The position numbers and the translations under genes are program-made. DNA of 64,000 nucleotides from Baylisascaris procyonis (taxonomy: Eukaryota > Nematoda > Chromadorea > Rhabditida > Ascarididae): positions 1,612,001 to 1,676,000 of the forward strand of contig JAZARR010000159.1 of assembly GCA_037389465.1 (NCBI GenBank), read 5' to 3'. The number at the start of each line of letters is the position of its first letter. Position 1 is the first letter of the stretch. The notes beneath the pieces are model-generated. The model made no database searches. It saw nothing but the letters and a program-made list of their open reading frames with translations, and was not told the DNA's origin. Shown here piece after piece: positions 53,292-64,000 of this stretch.

Positions 53292-55687
53292 CGTTTTGCT
53301 CGAATATAATGCTATTAGTCTTCATGAACGTCGAGGTAGTAGTTTAACACGTGAAAGTGGGGAAGGAGGTTTGGAAGATGATTAGAGGAGTGTTTTCCGC
53401 AAACTCATGTCAGTACTGCGTGCAGCTTCACTTTAAGGCTACTTTTGTGAAGTTTTACATGGTTTTTGGAGTTGTTTTGCCCAGCCCTTCCACTCACTCC
53501 TTCCCTCATCCATCTTTCTTCTCTCCGCCCCTTCGTTCCTCTACCCTTTCCGCTTACTCCCTCCCCCTCCACCTTCCTGTTCGAAAAAATTTCTATATAC
53601 ATCCCCATATGTGCCCTGCTCCACAGGCTTTATTTCCTCGCTGCCTTGCGCTGTCGTTGCAGTTTCGATTTTCATGTTGAGGTGATCAAGTTTTGTCTCT
53701 TTCTTGCATCACACAGGAGTTTACTCCTGCTAATCAAGGAGAAATCCTGGAATTGTTTCTAGTCGAGGTCGGCATTGCAGTGAGTGGTGATTTTAAGAGC
53801 GAAATTGCAAAGAAACGGTTACTACAAATAGTGCATGCTTGCAGGCGATGTTAGTGTTCACTAGAGCACTTTCGCTTGTGTCAACATAAACAAAAGCTAG
53901 CTTCTCGTTCGGAGCCGTTCGCGCCGATTATGAACCGCGTCCGTGCTGTTATGTCTGCGCAGCATGATGTTTAACTACGATAAAGATCAGATTCGGCACA
54001 GAAGCTGTGTGTTGACGAAGTGGCAGCTGCCGAACGATGTGTTGATGAGGTCACGAGAAATGCGGTTTATTTAAAAAAAAAAAGGAAGCTAAGCAGTGAT
54101 TAAATAACCTATTCATTCACAGAAGCATACTGATATTTCAGTCGTAATTAATAAGCATTTTAGTTTCAATAATGAGTCATTTCCGTTTCGTTACTACCAA
54201 ATATGAGAGTCGTACTGCAATATTTGCAAATCTGCATCGTTCAGCGATTGTTTAAGCAGCAGTGTTAGAGAAATTTAGAGTGAAGATTTATCAATAGCAC
54301 TATATGCTTTTATAAATTTTGCTGTATTCTTTCCGGTTACAAGTGCGCCTATTAAGTTCAATGAAATTCTTTCCGATGTTGAGACTATTGAAACGAAGGT
54401 CAAAGGGCAGATTTTTCTCTTGCAGTTACTGTGATTCGCATCAAAGACTTACTGTTCGTTTCTTCCCACTCAGTGATCTAGGTTCTCTTTTCACAGTTTT
54501 TTTTTTCGTTTTAAGCTTGCTGCTAAACATGTGATGTTTAATTTTTATAGTTGTATTGTATACGCATAACATCGGCAACCTGCTTTGTTTGTTTTTTTCC
54601 GAAAATTGCGATATGTTTTCGATTGTATGATCCTTTTGTTTGGCTAGATATTCCGTTCGAAAATTTAATCGATTATGGTACTAATGGAATTTTAAATATT
54701 TCATTTCGAGTCGTTGTGCATTGGGTTCATTAAAGACTAATAGTTGAAGGCATGAAAAGTTTTTTTTTTTTTTGCTTTGAATGAGTATTTGAATTCGACT
54801 TCGATTGTCCTTGAACGATATAAGATGACGCATTCCGCGAATTGTTCTCGCCTACCAACAAAGAACTCTATGTTTCTTCGCAGTGTGCTATGCTCCACTC
54901 TCCTATAGAAAGTTTTGTTTTCTGGACGATTGTGAATCATTCATTTGTTTCATTCCATAAATTCTTTCATGCTATGATGTTTATCAATACGACGGAGTCT
55001 TATTTTATTATATTTTTCTATTTTTAAAAAACTTTATAAAGCGTTTTTCGATGATTGGATAAAACTAGAGAATTCACATGCCAAAATAGTGAACGTAATG
55101 AGTCATCTATAGGTCATGCAAAAAGACTAGTTATCGAACGGTATTTGCATATGAGAGTCGTTTATATGCGTAGACTGCCCCTTCAAAGATCTCTCTTGTA
55201 GAACGACTGTCCGTCCTGTCGCGCACGAAATACTCATTGGCTATGCGTTTTTGCGTCGTATGCCACGTGCATCATTGAGTGCGTTCTTTGCCGTTCGCGT
55301 ATTCCCACTTAACAGTTTTCTTTTGAATTTGCCCCTTTATATGACGATGTCTAGCCGCTTTCTTGATCACTTCGCATTACTGCGGTCAATATTGTTAGCA
55401 CTGATCGGCACGGTGTCCTCTTTCGAGTAGTTGTTACGTGATAGGTGTTATAGTTCATAAATTTGCATTCACCTTGTTGAAAGATGTTGAATTTTGTGCT
55501 TTTGGCTGAAATATGCTGAATTTTGTGCTTTTGGAAGGCGAACAAACTGCTAGTAAATAAAAGCCTCAATTGTTCATCGAATTTGCACCTTGGATTCAGA
55601 AAAAACTCAACATTCTCTCTTGCTTTCTTCTCAGGAAAATCAACTTGTGACGTATGCATATAAATCATATGTCATATGCATCCACTG

Positions 55688-55733
<46 letters not shown>

Positions 55734-55824
55734 TATATACATATATATATAGTTTAACTTTTCTAGTTCTATTGTATACTCGTAACACCAATAACCTGTT
55801 TCGTTGTTTGCCGAATATCGTAAT

Positions 55825-55885
<61 letters not shown>
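55688..55885. repeat. two TA tracts flanking a duplicated segment
   Basis: TA tracts at about 55688-55752 and 55829-55885 enclose about 75 bp. The enclosed segment (from 55764) aligns with 54549-54613 (AGTT.TATTGTATAC...TAACA...AACCTG...CCGAA). This suggests two copies of a small repeat with TA-rich ends. Confidence 0.7.
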
Positions 55886-55888
<3 letters not shown>

Positions 55889-58800
55889 TGCATATATAAT
55901 ATATGCACCGTTTTCGGTTTATTTCACTGAAATTATTCTCTTTATTCAATTTAACTTATTCTCTTTATTCAGTTTAACGATGAGTTTATTATTTAAAAGC
56001 TGGCATAGCCATGTTTCATTGGTGAAGTTAAAATTTATACCGCGTTTTTTGCATGGTTTTGGCAACCACTATTTTTTACCACCTGCAAGTTTATTACTCA
56101 CTCAATAAGCAGCTTATTAAGGAAAATTTTCTGTTATATAAATATATTGCAAGCGTTTTCACTATTCGTTTATATTTAGCCTCGCATATTTGTCACGTAA
56201 CATTTTTCTTGACAATCGTTTAGCACATCAGATTTTATAGGTAAATATTATTGTTATCTGCGTTGAAGGTTATTCATTTTTTATTCTATCCACTTGACTG
56301 AAAACTGCGTGTTGGAAATTTTGCTCCTCGAAATGAGATTTCTCAAAAATTTGCGAAATTTTGTATCCTTCCAACGTTTATTTACTATTTGACTGCAGCT
56401 TTCTTTCTTGAAACCGCTAAGTTTACGGTCAATCGTCTACTGCGGTATAAAGGAGGGAGAGTGTTTATGCGCAATCCGGTCTATTTGCTTGGCGTGAAAT
56501 TTAGTATCCCTCTGTTGTTGTTCGCTTGTGACGGCATATACTTAACTACATTTCTCTCATATAGATGTGATGGATAGGTGGTATCTTCATGATGCACAAA
56601 ATTTCCTTCCTCGAAGACGGTTTATTATTGATAAATTCCCCTCCTCGACAAAAATTGAATCCCTCTCTCCTGCCCCTCTATTACCATTAAAGAATGACCA
56701 AAAGTCCGTTGCTGAATAAGGTGACGATGAAATTGGTCGAAGTTTCAGCAGAATTCTCTTGCATTTCTATTCATCCCTGCAAATCCGGCTTCTTCAGACT
56801 TCCACAACAGATCGGCATTTTTTAGCTTGATGTCATTCACCCTGAGGCAATATTTTCGCGGTATTGAGAATAGACCACCTAACTCTGTGAAATCTACCTG
56901 TGACTCCCTATGTCCCCTACTGACGGCATCAGTGACATCGCCCGTTCAGTGAGGCAGTTAATAAAGTTCATTGCAGTGAATTCACTGAATTCGTAAAACA
57001 CTGTACTCGTTCGGCTGTAATCATATTTGATGTTGGACTGAATACTGCTTCATTTCAACTTCTACTCAGCTACATTGCATAGCATTCATGGCTAGATGTT
57101 TTATTATTCACGATTTCTATAAATTAATCCACTGTATGGGTTAGAACAGATTGCAAACGCAGTGAATTTACTACAGTAAATTTTGCCGATTGCCTTACAA
57201 GGACCATACGATGAAGGACAATAAGGGCAATGCTGCCTGCATGACTCCCTCATTTGAACTCACAGCGAATGAATTAAGAAAAAAAAATAGAAGGAAAAAC
57301 TATCCCCATAGTATTAGTAGGACGTTCTTATGATCTAGAAATAGATTCTTGTTGTCTGCTTGCTTTGATTGCAATATTGTAGACTGAAGGGTAGAGGGAA
57401 GGAGATGGGGGGGGGGGGGGGAGGGTATCCCACGTCCCTTATTGTTTACTGCCAGGTTTGATTCGTTTATTTCTGAAAGCAGAATAAGAGAAGAGGAGAG
57501 ATTCAAGAAGTGCGTTGTCATTTATGAAGTGAAATATGCTCATAGGCACATGTTATCTGTGCTTCTGCTTTCACATCGCAGTGATTTTCGCATTTCACAC
57601 AAGTGGGTCATCCCTTCTCGCAACTTCACATCGTCTTGTTCCTAATAAATTCGTTTCTTATTTCTGTCAGATCGCTTTTTTTTTTTCATCCTTTCATCTT
57701 CTTTCTTTATATTCCCATTCAACGTTCATTTTATCTTAGGTGTTCTTTTCTAACGGTGAGATGTGCGACGATATCGAAGGAATCTTTCGTTCTGTTGAAA
57801 ATAAAACTTCAAATTTTTGCTTTGCTTTACTTTTGCTTTTCACCATAATTCCACGAAGATGCTGCATCAAAAAGATTTTTTAAAGGCGCATTAATAGCTT
57901 TGGCGGTACACACGTAAAAATAGGCTGTTTACTCGTTTTTTATTATTTTTTAAATAGTGTCTGTGATATTATTATTTGGAAACACCGGGCCACATAAAAA
58001 GAATGTCTTGCTTGCTGAAGCTATGTTTACTGCATAATGCACAACTTGAGTGCTATCGGTGCAAATGTTCCGGCTCTAAAGTGCGTGTGCATATATGCAA
58101 GCATGCACACAACCAAGTGAGGGACTAAACTCGTGGTTCACTTACATTTGTTGCCTTCATTCACCTGAAAAACTTTTCAGGCCACTGCGCTTCTTTATCC
58201 AAACATTTCCAACGTGTAAAAGGAAATGCGCGTAATGCAGCTTTCTTTTGAATAGAAAAGTAACCTGTTGATGTGAGGTTCACTCCTGTATGAATGGTTA
58301 TATTCGTTGATAATGTGCTCCATTTCGAATGTTGCTGCTTCTTTACCTTTATAAATTGAATGGTGCTTGACATCCAGAGGCCCTATATCCTCAGTACTGA
58401 AGGTGACTTCCGCTTCTGATCAGACTTTAATTTTTCGAAAATAGAATCTTATTCACTTGGCTTCGTTATTTCAATCCTTTACTCTTCGTATTTTTTGGCT
58501 CCACTTTTGATCTTCCCGACCACTCCTAATTATCTTTACCCTTAGCCTCTGATAGTCCATCTTTTTTTCTGAAAATATTTCAACTTTTCCACTTAGCTTG
58601 GAAGTGACCAAAATCTTAAAAAGCATACTGATCGCTCCTATTTTATAGCAATTAAAAATCGAACACGATAGAAAAGCATACGAAGAGTTGATCGAATTGT
58701 CTTCAATATTCTTTTATTGGCGTTTGTTAAGCAACAATAAAACAAACAAAAGTTGACATTAATGAAAGAGCCTAGGTTCGATGCATCGATTAGCAGGATA

Positions 58801-60507
58801 TGTGCTACAACAAAAAAGAACGTAATTTTCTGCATTCTTTTTTTTATCCACATAAAAGGTATCCTATTTGAGGGCAATTATTTCCGGTTCCTCTTATCCA
58901 TAGAATGAAAATTATTGTCGATAAAAGGTATTTCCTTTTTGGCTGTCTTGATTTCCTTTTTTTGAAAAATTTCAGCTCGCTTCATTCACGCTGTTTTTTT
59001 AACATTTATGGATCGCTTCACTTGCATTTTTTTCCAACCATTTCAGCTCAGTGCTGTCATCTTTTCTTGAAATGTTTCCACCTCATTTTACCCTTTCAGC
59101 TTGAAAATTTCCACTTCCCATCATTCACTTATGCACTCTTGAAAAAGTCGATTTGCATCGCGTGCATTATATATTACCTTACAACGATTTGGAATTGCTT
59201 CGTACGAGCTGAAAATTCTAAGTCAAGCAGCCAAAATACTACTGTACTATTCCTCTAAAGCAAGTACGGGATAGGTGTCATGAAAATAATTTATCAGTCC
59301 AAAGACATGCAAATTGTAAGAGCAAAGCTTATGTGCGGTATCGTAAAATGACTGCAGTTTCGAATATTACATCGGTGGCCTTGTGCGTCGAGTGTCAGCC
59401 GCAGCGTCTATTTTCTTTTCTTTTTTTTTTCGTGCAATCAGTGTCACAAATTTTCATTGTTTTCATCTCTGGGCTTATCTACTATTCTCTCGCTTTCAAA
59501 GGCAAGAGTTTAAACTTGCTAATTTTTGTTTGAATGTCCTCCAATCGAAGGTTATGATAGGTTTAAAGTTGGCTCCGATTCGAAAGCTTCCGACGGTTTC
59601 CTAACCTAAACCCCATTCGAGAGTGAATCCGAATCTTTTAAATAAGCAGTTAATGCTAGCAGGGCTACAGTCAAGCTCTTATTAGCAGTGGAAGCTGTGT
59701 TGGGTGTAGCACTATTATTGCTACTAGAATATTAGCAGCAGTGAAGTTGTGTTTATCAACAATACTAGAAAGGATTCAGTGGCATCACTAATCATTTTGC
59801 TTATAGTTAGTACTGGCAATGTCAATTAAACATTTCACTATTGCTAATAGCACTACTCAGTCTGATAGCACTTATTGGTAGCATTTGAAAGTTAAGTGAT
59901 GTTGCGTGGCACGTAGTCGGTGATAGTATAAAAACGAGTAGTATCAGACTCAGTAATAAACAACTGGAACAACTGTTAGCAATAACAAGCAATAATAGCA
60001 AGTAGTACTAGTAGCAGCAGTCATAACTCCGTTTTGCTTTCAGTTGTTCTTTAAAAAAACTAACCAAGTCATTCTTGTCGTGAAAAATTAGTGGTTATTC
60101 GTGCATAATGAACGGGAGACCTTGGGGAACTGCGTTGGGCAAAACTTTTCTTCGAGAGTCCCCGTTCTCGATTTTTTGCAGAACTCACGCTGTCGCTGGG
60201 ATTCTCCCTGACGACGTCTTGTGATTCATCCCTTTCGCCTCCGACTTTAAAATCGCTCCCTGAATAACTTTACTCTATTTCTTTCAATGATGCAATGTGA
60301 CAGCTACGACTGCAAAAATTTGAATATATGTGCAAATCATTTCAAAGCTTTTATATTGAACGAAGCCTTGAAAATCAGGTCAGGTGCACCCACCTCCTCT
60401 CTTCTCCCTTTCTCCGCCCTCCCTATGCTTCCTGCACATGCCTTTGGACCTTCGCACACGCAACTTTTATTTAATGGTATCTGCGGATGAAAATAAACCC
60501 ATCTAAT

Positions 60508-61011
60508 CTATTTCAAACTTTCAAAGTTTTCTATAATCTTCGGACCAAGTATCCAAGTTGGGACAAAACTATCGCCGTTGTCAAGGGCATTGTTGACTTT
60601 CATACCTGATCTGGAATCGCATACTATAGGCGGACTAACATTATTAATGCATCCGACAGCGATGACAGCGAAACAAATGTTGCCATGCGCCATGCTGTGT
60701 CGTAAATTGAAAACTCGAGTTTGCCGGCGCCAGTTGATGGATCAGCACTTCTCCGTTTCTGCGCCCTCACAGGCGTATAGTATCAGACTCTCACCAGATC
60801 TGAAAATGTTTTTTTGACGATCTAGTTTTAATGCTTTGGGATCCTTAGGCGTGAATATCAATACCCCAGTTCGTTGGTTCATCACCCGCAACGTCGTGCT
60901 ACTAAACGATGTCTTACCGATTTTTTCCAGCCCTCTAAAAAGCGCATTTACAGCCGTTGTTGGATTTCTCGTTTGAATGCTCACCAGCACTCGTTCAGCA
61001 CAACCAATTAA
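60508..61011 (-). CDS. candidate two-exon gene, N-terminally partial, unrecognised
   Basis: Minus-strand exon 61011-60795 (acceptor GTCTTAG, phase 0) joins exon 60605-60508 (acceptor CCAGATCAG) through a GTGAGA donor in phase 1. The splice is 315 nt, 104 residues and a stop. The first exon has consistent coding character: RVLVSIQTRNPTTAVNALF, then KTSFSSTTLRVMNQRTGVL and IFTPKDPKALKLDRQ. The second reads NNALDNGDSFVPTWILGPK. Without splicing, the first exon would run to a stop at 60742 and the second region could start its own ORF at 60693. No upstream exon or start was found. The family was not recognised. Confidence 0.4.
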
Positions 61012-63105
61012 CTAAGACGGGCGTCATATTATTATCGTGATGTGACAAAAGTTACTTTATGTTGTTACCATTTCAATGGAATCACTCAATTAACATCTCA
61101 TTGTGACTGAGAGTTGATTCGAGTGAGCATCTGTTTCATGTTTCTATAATTTATTCGCTCTTATATTATCACTGAATGAAAAAGAAATTTCCCAAAAATA
61201 TGGCAGTGTTGTGCTGATTTTTCACTTCTCACAACCGTTGAAATATCGCCATCAGTTTTTGTGGAGCTTATTGGCAGGGAGTAATTACAATTACTCACCT
61301 TAACCTATCTGTGGTACTAAACTGCCATCAGCAGTACTTGAGGGTCATCTCTATTGATAAGGTCTTTCTCCTGCTTTCTAAGATGACGTCTCCGAAGGAT
61401 AAATCGACTGTTATTATTGATTACGTCTTTCTTTGGCGACGTAGCCGTTGTTGCTGTGACTAGTTGTTCCACTTGCTCGGCAAAGGCTATATATATCGAA
61501 GTCCCATGGCCTTTCGCTGTGTAAAACGATGCTTAGAACTAGAACGTTGTTGAAGCGCGCAACTGAAGCCTGACGTCAACCTCGCACGCAGGTGCTCTAA
61601 GGTAGAAAAGGTAAACAGATTTTTCTGAGATTACCTCTTATAAAGTATTAACTGCAAGAAAGCGTTTAGATAGACACACTTACGAAGAAACACCTCAGTA
61701 TTCTTGAATTCCTTAGAATCAGATACGATCTGTGCATGGCATGCAAGGTATTGTTTGGCTAAGCTTGTCTTGATTTTCGCACATATTGTACTTTTTCTAC
61801 AATAAACATGCTCACTCTTATAACATCTGTAGTAGCAAATTTACCAATAATGCAGAAAATGGCTTTATTAATTTAGATGTAAAGTCATGAAATTCATTCG
61901 CACGCGTTATTATTCTACAGCAATAAAATATCAGCGTGTGTAAGATGGCTGGACCACCTCTGACCTCTTTATTTAATCGCCCGATCAGTCCCGACTTATT
62001 GTCAGTTGCTGTTTCGATTCTAAGTTGCTGTTCATATGTTTCTTGAGACGAGACTGACTCATCTATGTCAAAGTCGGCAGAGGGAACCGCAGCACAACGC
62101 CGTGTATTTGGCGAACTCGCTAGGGAAAAAGCGATTGTATTCCCAGATGGGAAAGCCGACTTCCGCTCACTATTAATGGCTTCTGCCCAGTGTAATATGC
62201 TATGAAGATTAGCTACCCAGGAAGTGTTTAGATCATCCACCAGCAGGTGTGCCTTACGGGGCAGTGCTGGTCGCATTGATGGACATTCGCCAGTGAGTTG
62301 TAAGCAGTTCGGCCATACTAATCCTTAGCGCTTCGGCCCAGCTTATCCCGTTGCGATTCGGAACCACTGTTGGCTGTGAGCCGGGCCAGCGAGAGCAGTG
62401 CTTTGGGTGATTCAGTGATCATGAAGTTCCTATTTGAAGCAAACGAATTTTAGATAGCGGTATCTCCGTTGAAAGTATGCATTGCAGTCTCCCCTTCTAA
62501 GGCAAAACTAGTAAGGGAGCGAATTTTTAAAGACGTTTTTCGCTTCAAAAAAGCGAAGTAGTTGTGACAGCAGAAAGTGGCCGTGGCTTCAAGTACCAAC
62601 CATCTTGTCGGCCTTGGAGAGAATATCAACTATCAGCCGCAACTTCCTTATGTCGATTCATTTTTTAAATTTTATTTCATTGCACAACACAATATGAGCG
62701 TACAGTAAGCAACAGACAAAACATTAACAGTGCATAAGGAACACTTAAAAACATGTTATCGCTAGTGCACATAACTGCGTCAGCTGTGCTGTAACAATTG
62801 GTGTTCGATAATATGCGACAATTGAACCAGTAAAGGATGAAGGAACCAATTCAATCGAACGATGAGAATTCATTAGTTGGCAGGATTTGGGATACTTAGG
62901 TGATTTTAAGTGAAAGCATAGCAAACTTCTAGAATATTTTTCCAACTCCCTAAAAACTTGGGTTGTTTGTGAGGTTTGTGCTGAAACGCTCAAATGTGCT
63001 TCTGTTTTTTCCCTGTGGGTTGGGGCTCGCGAATTATAAGAGTTCGAATTTTTTCGTCTGCCTTTTTCACCGGGGAAGCTTGGCTAAGCGTACGCATATA
63101 TGTAG
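61012..63105. other. intergenic region with a candidate repeat ORF
   Basis: The minus strand 62276-61818 is open for 152 codons, the longest ORF in the window. A second coding-like piece upstream in another frame (62360-62255, with SWAEALRISMAELLTTHW) suggests a frameshifted relic. No domain was recognised, and it may be a decayed mobile-element or repeat ORF. The rest, including 62650-62993, looks repeat-derived and shows no gene. Confidence 0.4.
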
Positions 63106-63354
63106 GTTTTCTCGATAAGCGTATACGTCAACTGCATCCTCATCCCTCATTGGCCACAGATTTTGAAGCTTTTGAGTCTTGACGACCATGCGACTCCGTT
63201 TCTCGACCACCATGAATGCTCTATCCATCAAGTGTTCCCGGATTTGCGAACTTCAGAACAATCCGAGTCCGATTTCATGACGAACAAAACTGTTCATTGC
63301 ATTTATTGGTTAGCTGTAGGCAAACAACCGACTCGAAAGTGCGCGACTGCATAA
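63106..63354 (+). CDS. candidate exon/ORF of an unrecognised gene
   Basis: After a TATATGTAG acceptor the frame is open for 82 codons with gene-like usage: VYVNCILIPHWPQILKLLSL, then DHATPFLDHHECSIHQVFPD and SEQSESDFMTNKTVHCIYW. It ends at TAA (63352-63354), or earlier at a GTAGGC donor-like site at 63316. No partner exons were identified in the remaining sequence. The family was not recognised. Confidence 0.3.
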   Translation, partial: VFSISVYVNCILIPHWPQILKLLSLDDHATPFLDHHECSIHQVFPDLRTSEQSESDFMTNKTVHCIYWLAVGKQPTRKCATA

Positions 63355-64000
63355 AAATTAAATATAACTTTATCATTTTTTCGAATGTAACGGATACGAT
63401 GCACTGTTAGCAAGAAAGAAACAGCCATATGCTGAGAGTCGGCGATGAGGGAAGTAGAAAGGCTACTCTGATCTATTGATGTTAAACGCTGTTCAAGATG
63501 CTAACCGATAAAATATGAGCAGAAAATTGAATCGGACTATTCGAAGGTGAAAGATTTATAAGTGCCTGTCTATTGTTCTGTTTTGGTTTAAAATTTGCTC
63601 ATTCCCAAATATCGATACTCAGAGAAATCGATCTGCTTCCATTTACATAAATTGAGTGAATAAAATTTTTTTTTTAAATTTTTTCTTAAGAAGCTTCCAA
63701 ATGGCCACTGTAAATGTAACGTTTGCGATGCAGCTTTGAAAAGTGAATGGCTAGCTAATCGGTAGGGTTTCGCTATGAGAACAAAGACAACAAGCCAGCC
63801 ACCGAAAAGCTAGCACTAGTGTGAGGCGCGACGAATTGAATAACGTCATTGCAGTACAATATTGAGCGCTTAGGTTGTATTCTTTGAAATCGTGTTTCTT
63901 TTCTTTCAAACTTCGTTATCGTTATTATTTTCACATTTCTGAATAATTTCTCAGAGTCGCACCTTGAAAAAGGATTTCCTTAATTTTATTATCATATTGA
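63355..64000. other. right edge, nothing identified
   Basis: AT-rich sequence with short T and A runs. No ORF or structured element stood out. Confidence 0.5.

Larger units (their letters stand above)
52286..60507. other. intergenic region, repeats and hairpins but no gene assembled
   Basis: Mostly AT-rich. It includes a hairpin cluster (53146-53291), a pyrimidine-rich stretch (53480-53580), a duplicated 65-bp segment (54549 and 55764) beside TA tracts, two small tandem duplications near 55490 and 55940, a G run at 57406-57422, and a TAGCA-rich degenerate array (59640-60015). Confidence 0.45.

Overview
This window looks like animal nuclear DNA, most likely from a strongylid (clade V) nematode such as a hookworm. 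It is AT-rich and gene-poor. It has (TA)n, (GA)n and (GAT)n microsatellites and fragments of non-LTR retrotransposons. Genes are split by introns that end in nematode-type acceptors (TTTCAG, TTTTAG, TGTAG). No operon, CRISPR array, rRNA or convincing tRNA was seen. The species assignment is inference; no database could be searched.

Three genes can be assembled with confidence, all on the + strand. Two are paralogues of the histidine-phosphatase (phosphoglycerate mutase-like, UBASH3/TULA-type) family, at 6616-12462 and 31618-34724. Each has five exons with matching exon boundaries. The three internal exons have identical lengths in the two genes (159, 93 and 243 nt), and all eight introns interrupt a glycine codon after its first base. 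The downstream copy has the usual RHG signature; the upstream copy reads RHS and has a diverged C-terminus. Between them, at 16886-18971, is a two-exon gene for a small membrane protein that matches TMEM218, a ciliary transition-zone component. Spacings of 4.4 and 12.6 kb argue against an operon.

Elsewhere there are weaker, phase-consistent gene candidates. These are a five-exon + strand model at 39011-41428, a compact minus-strand ORF at 43388-43687, a GC-rich minus-strand four-exon model at 51704-52285, a minus-strand two-exon model at 60508-61011, and a + strand exon at 63106-63315 with an ORF running to 63354. None was recognised.

Repeats fill much of the rest. There are two minus-strand CR1/jockey-type non-LTR retrotransposon fragments (7255-7830 and 41974-42693), a candidate MITE with inverted G-rich and C-rich ends (44740-45180), a cluster of overlapping hairpins at 53146-53291, long TA tracts, and several moderately GC-rich blocks that look like dispersed repeats (4511-4930, 9780-10290, 23640-25400, 26100-26380, 61820-62450).
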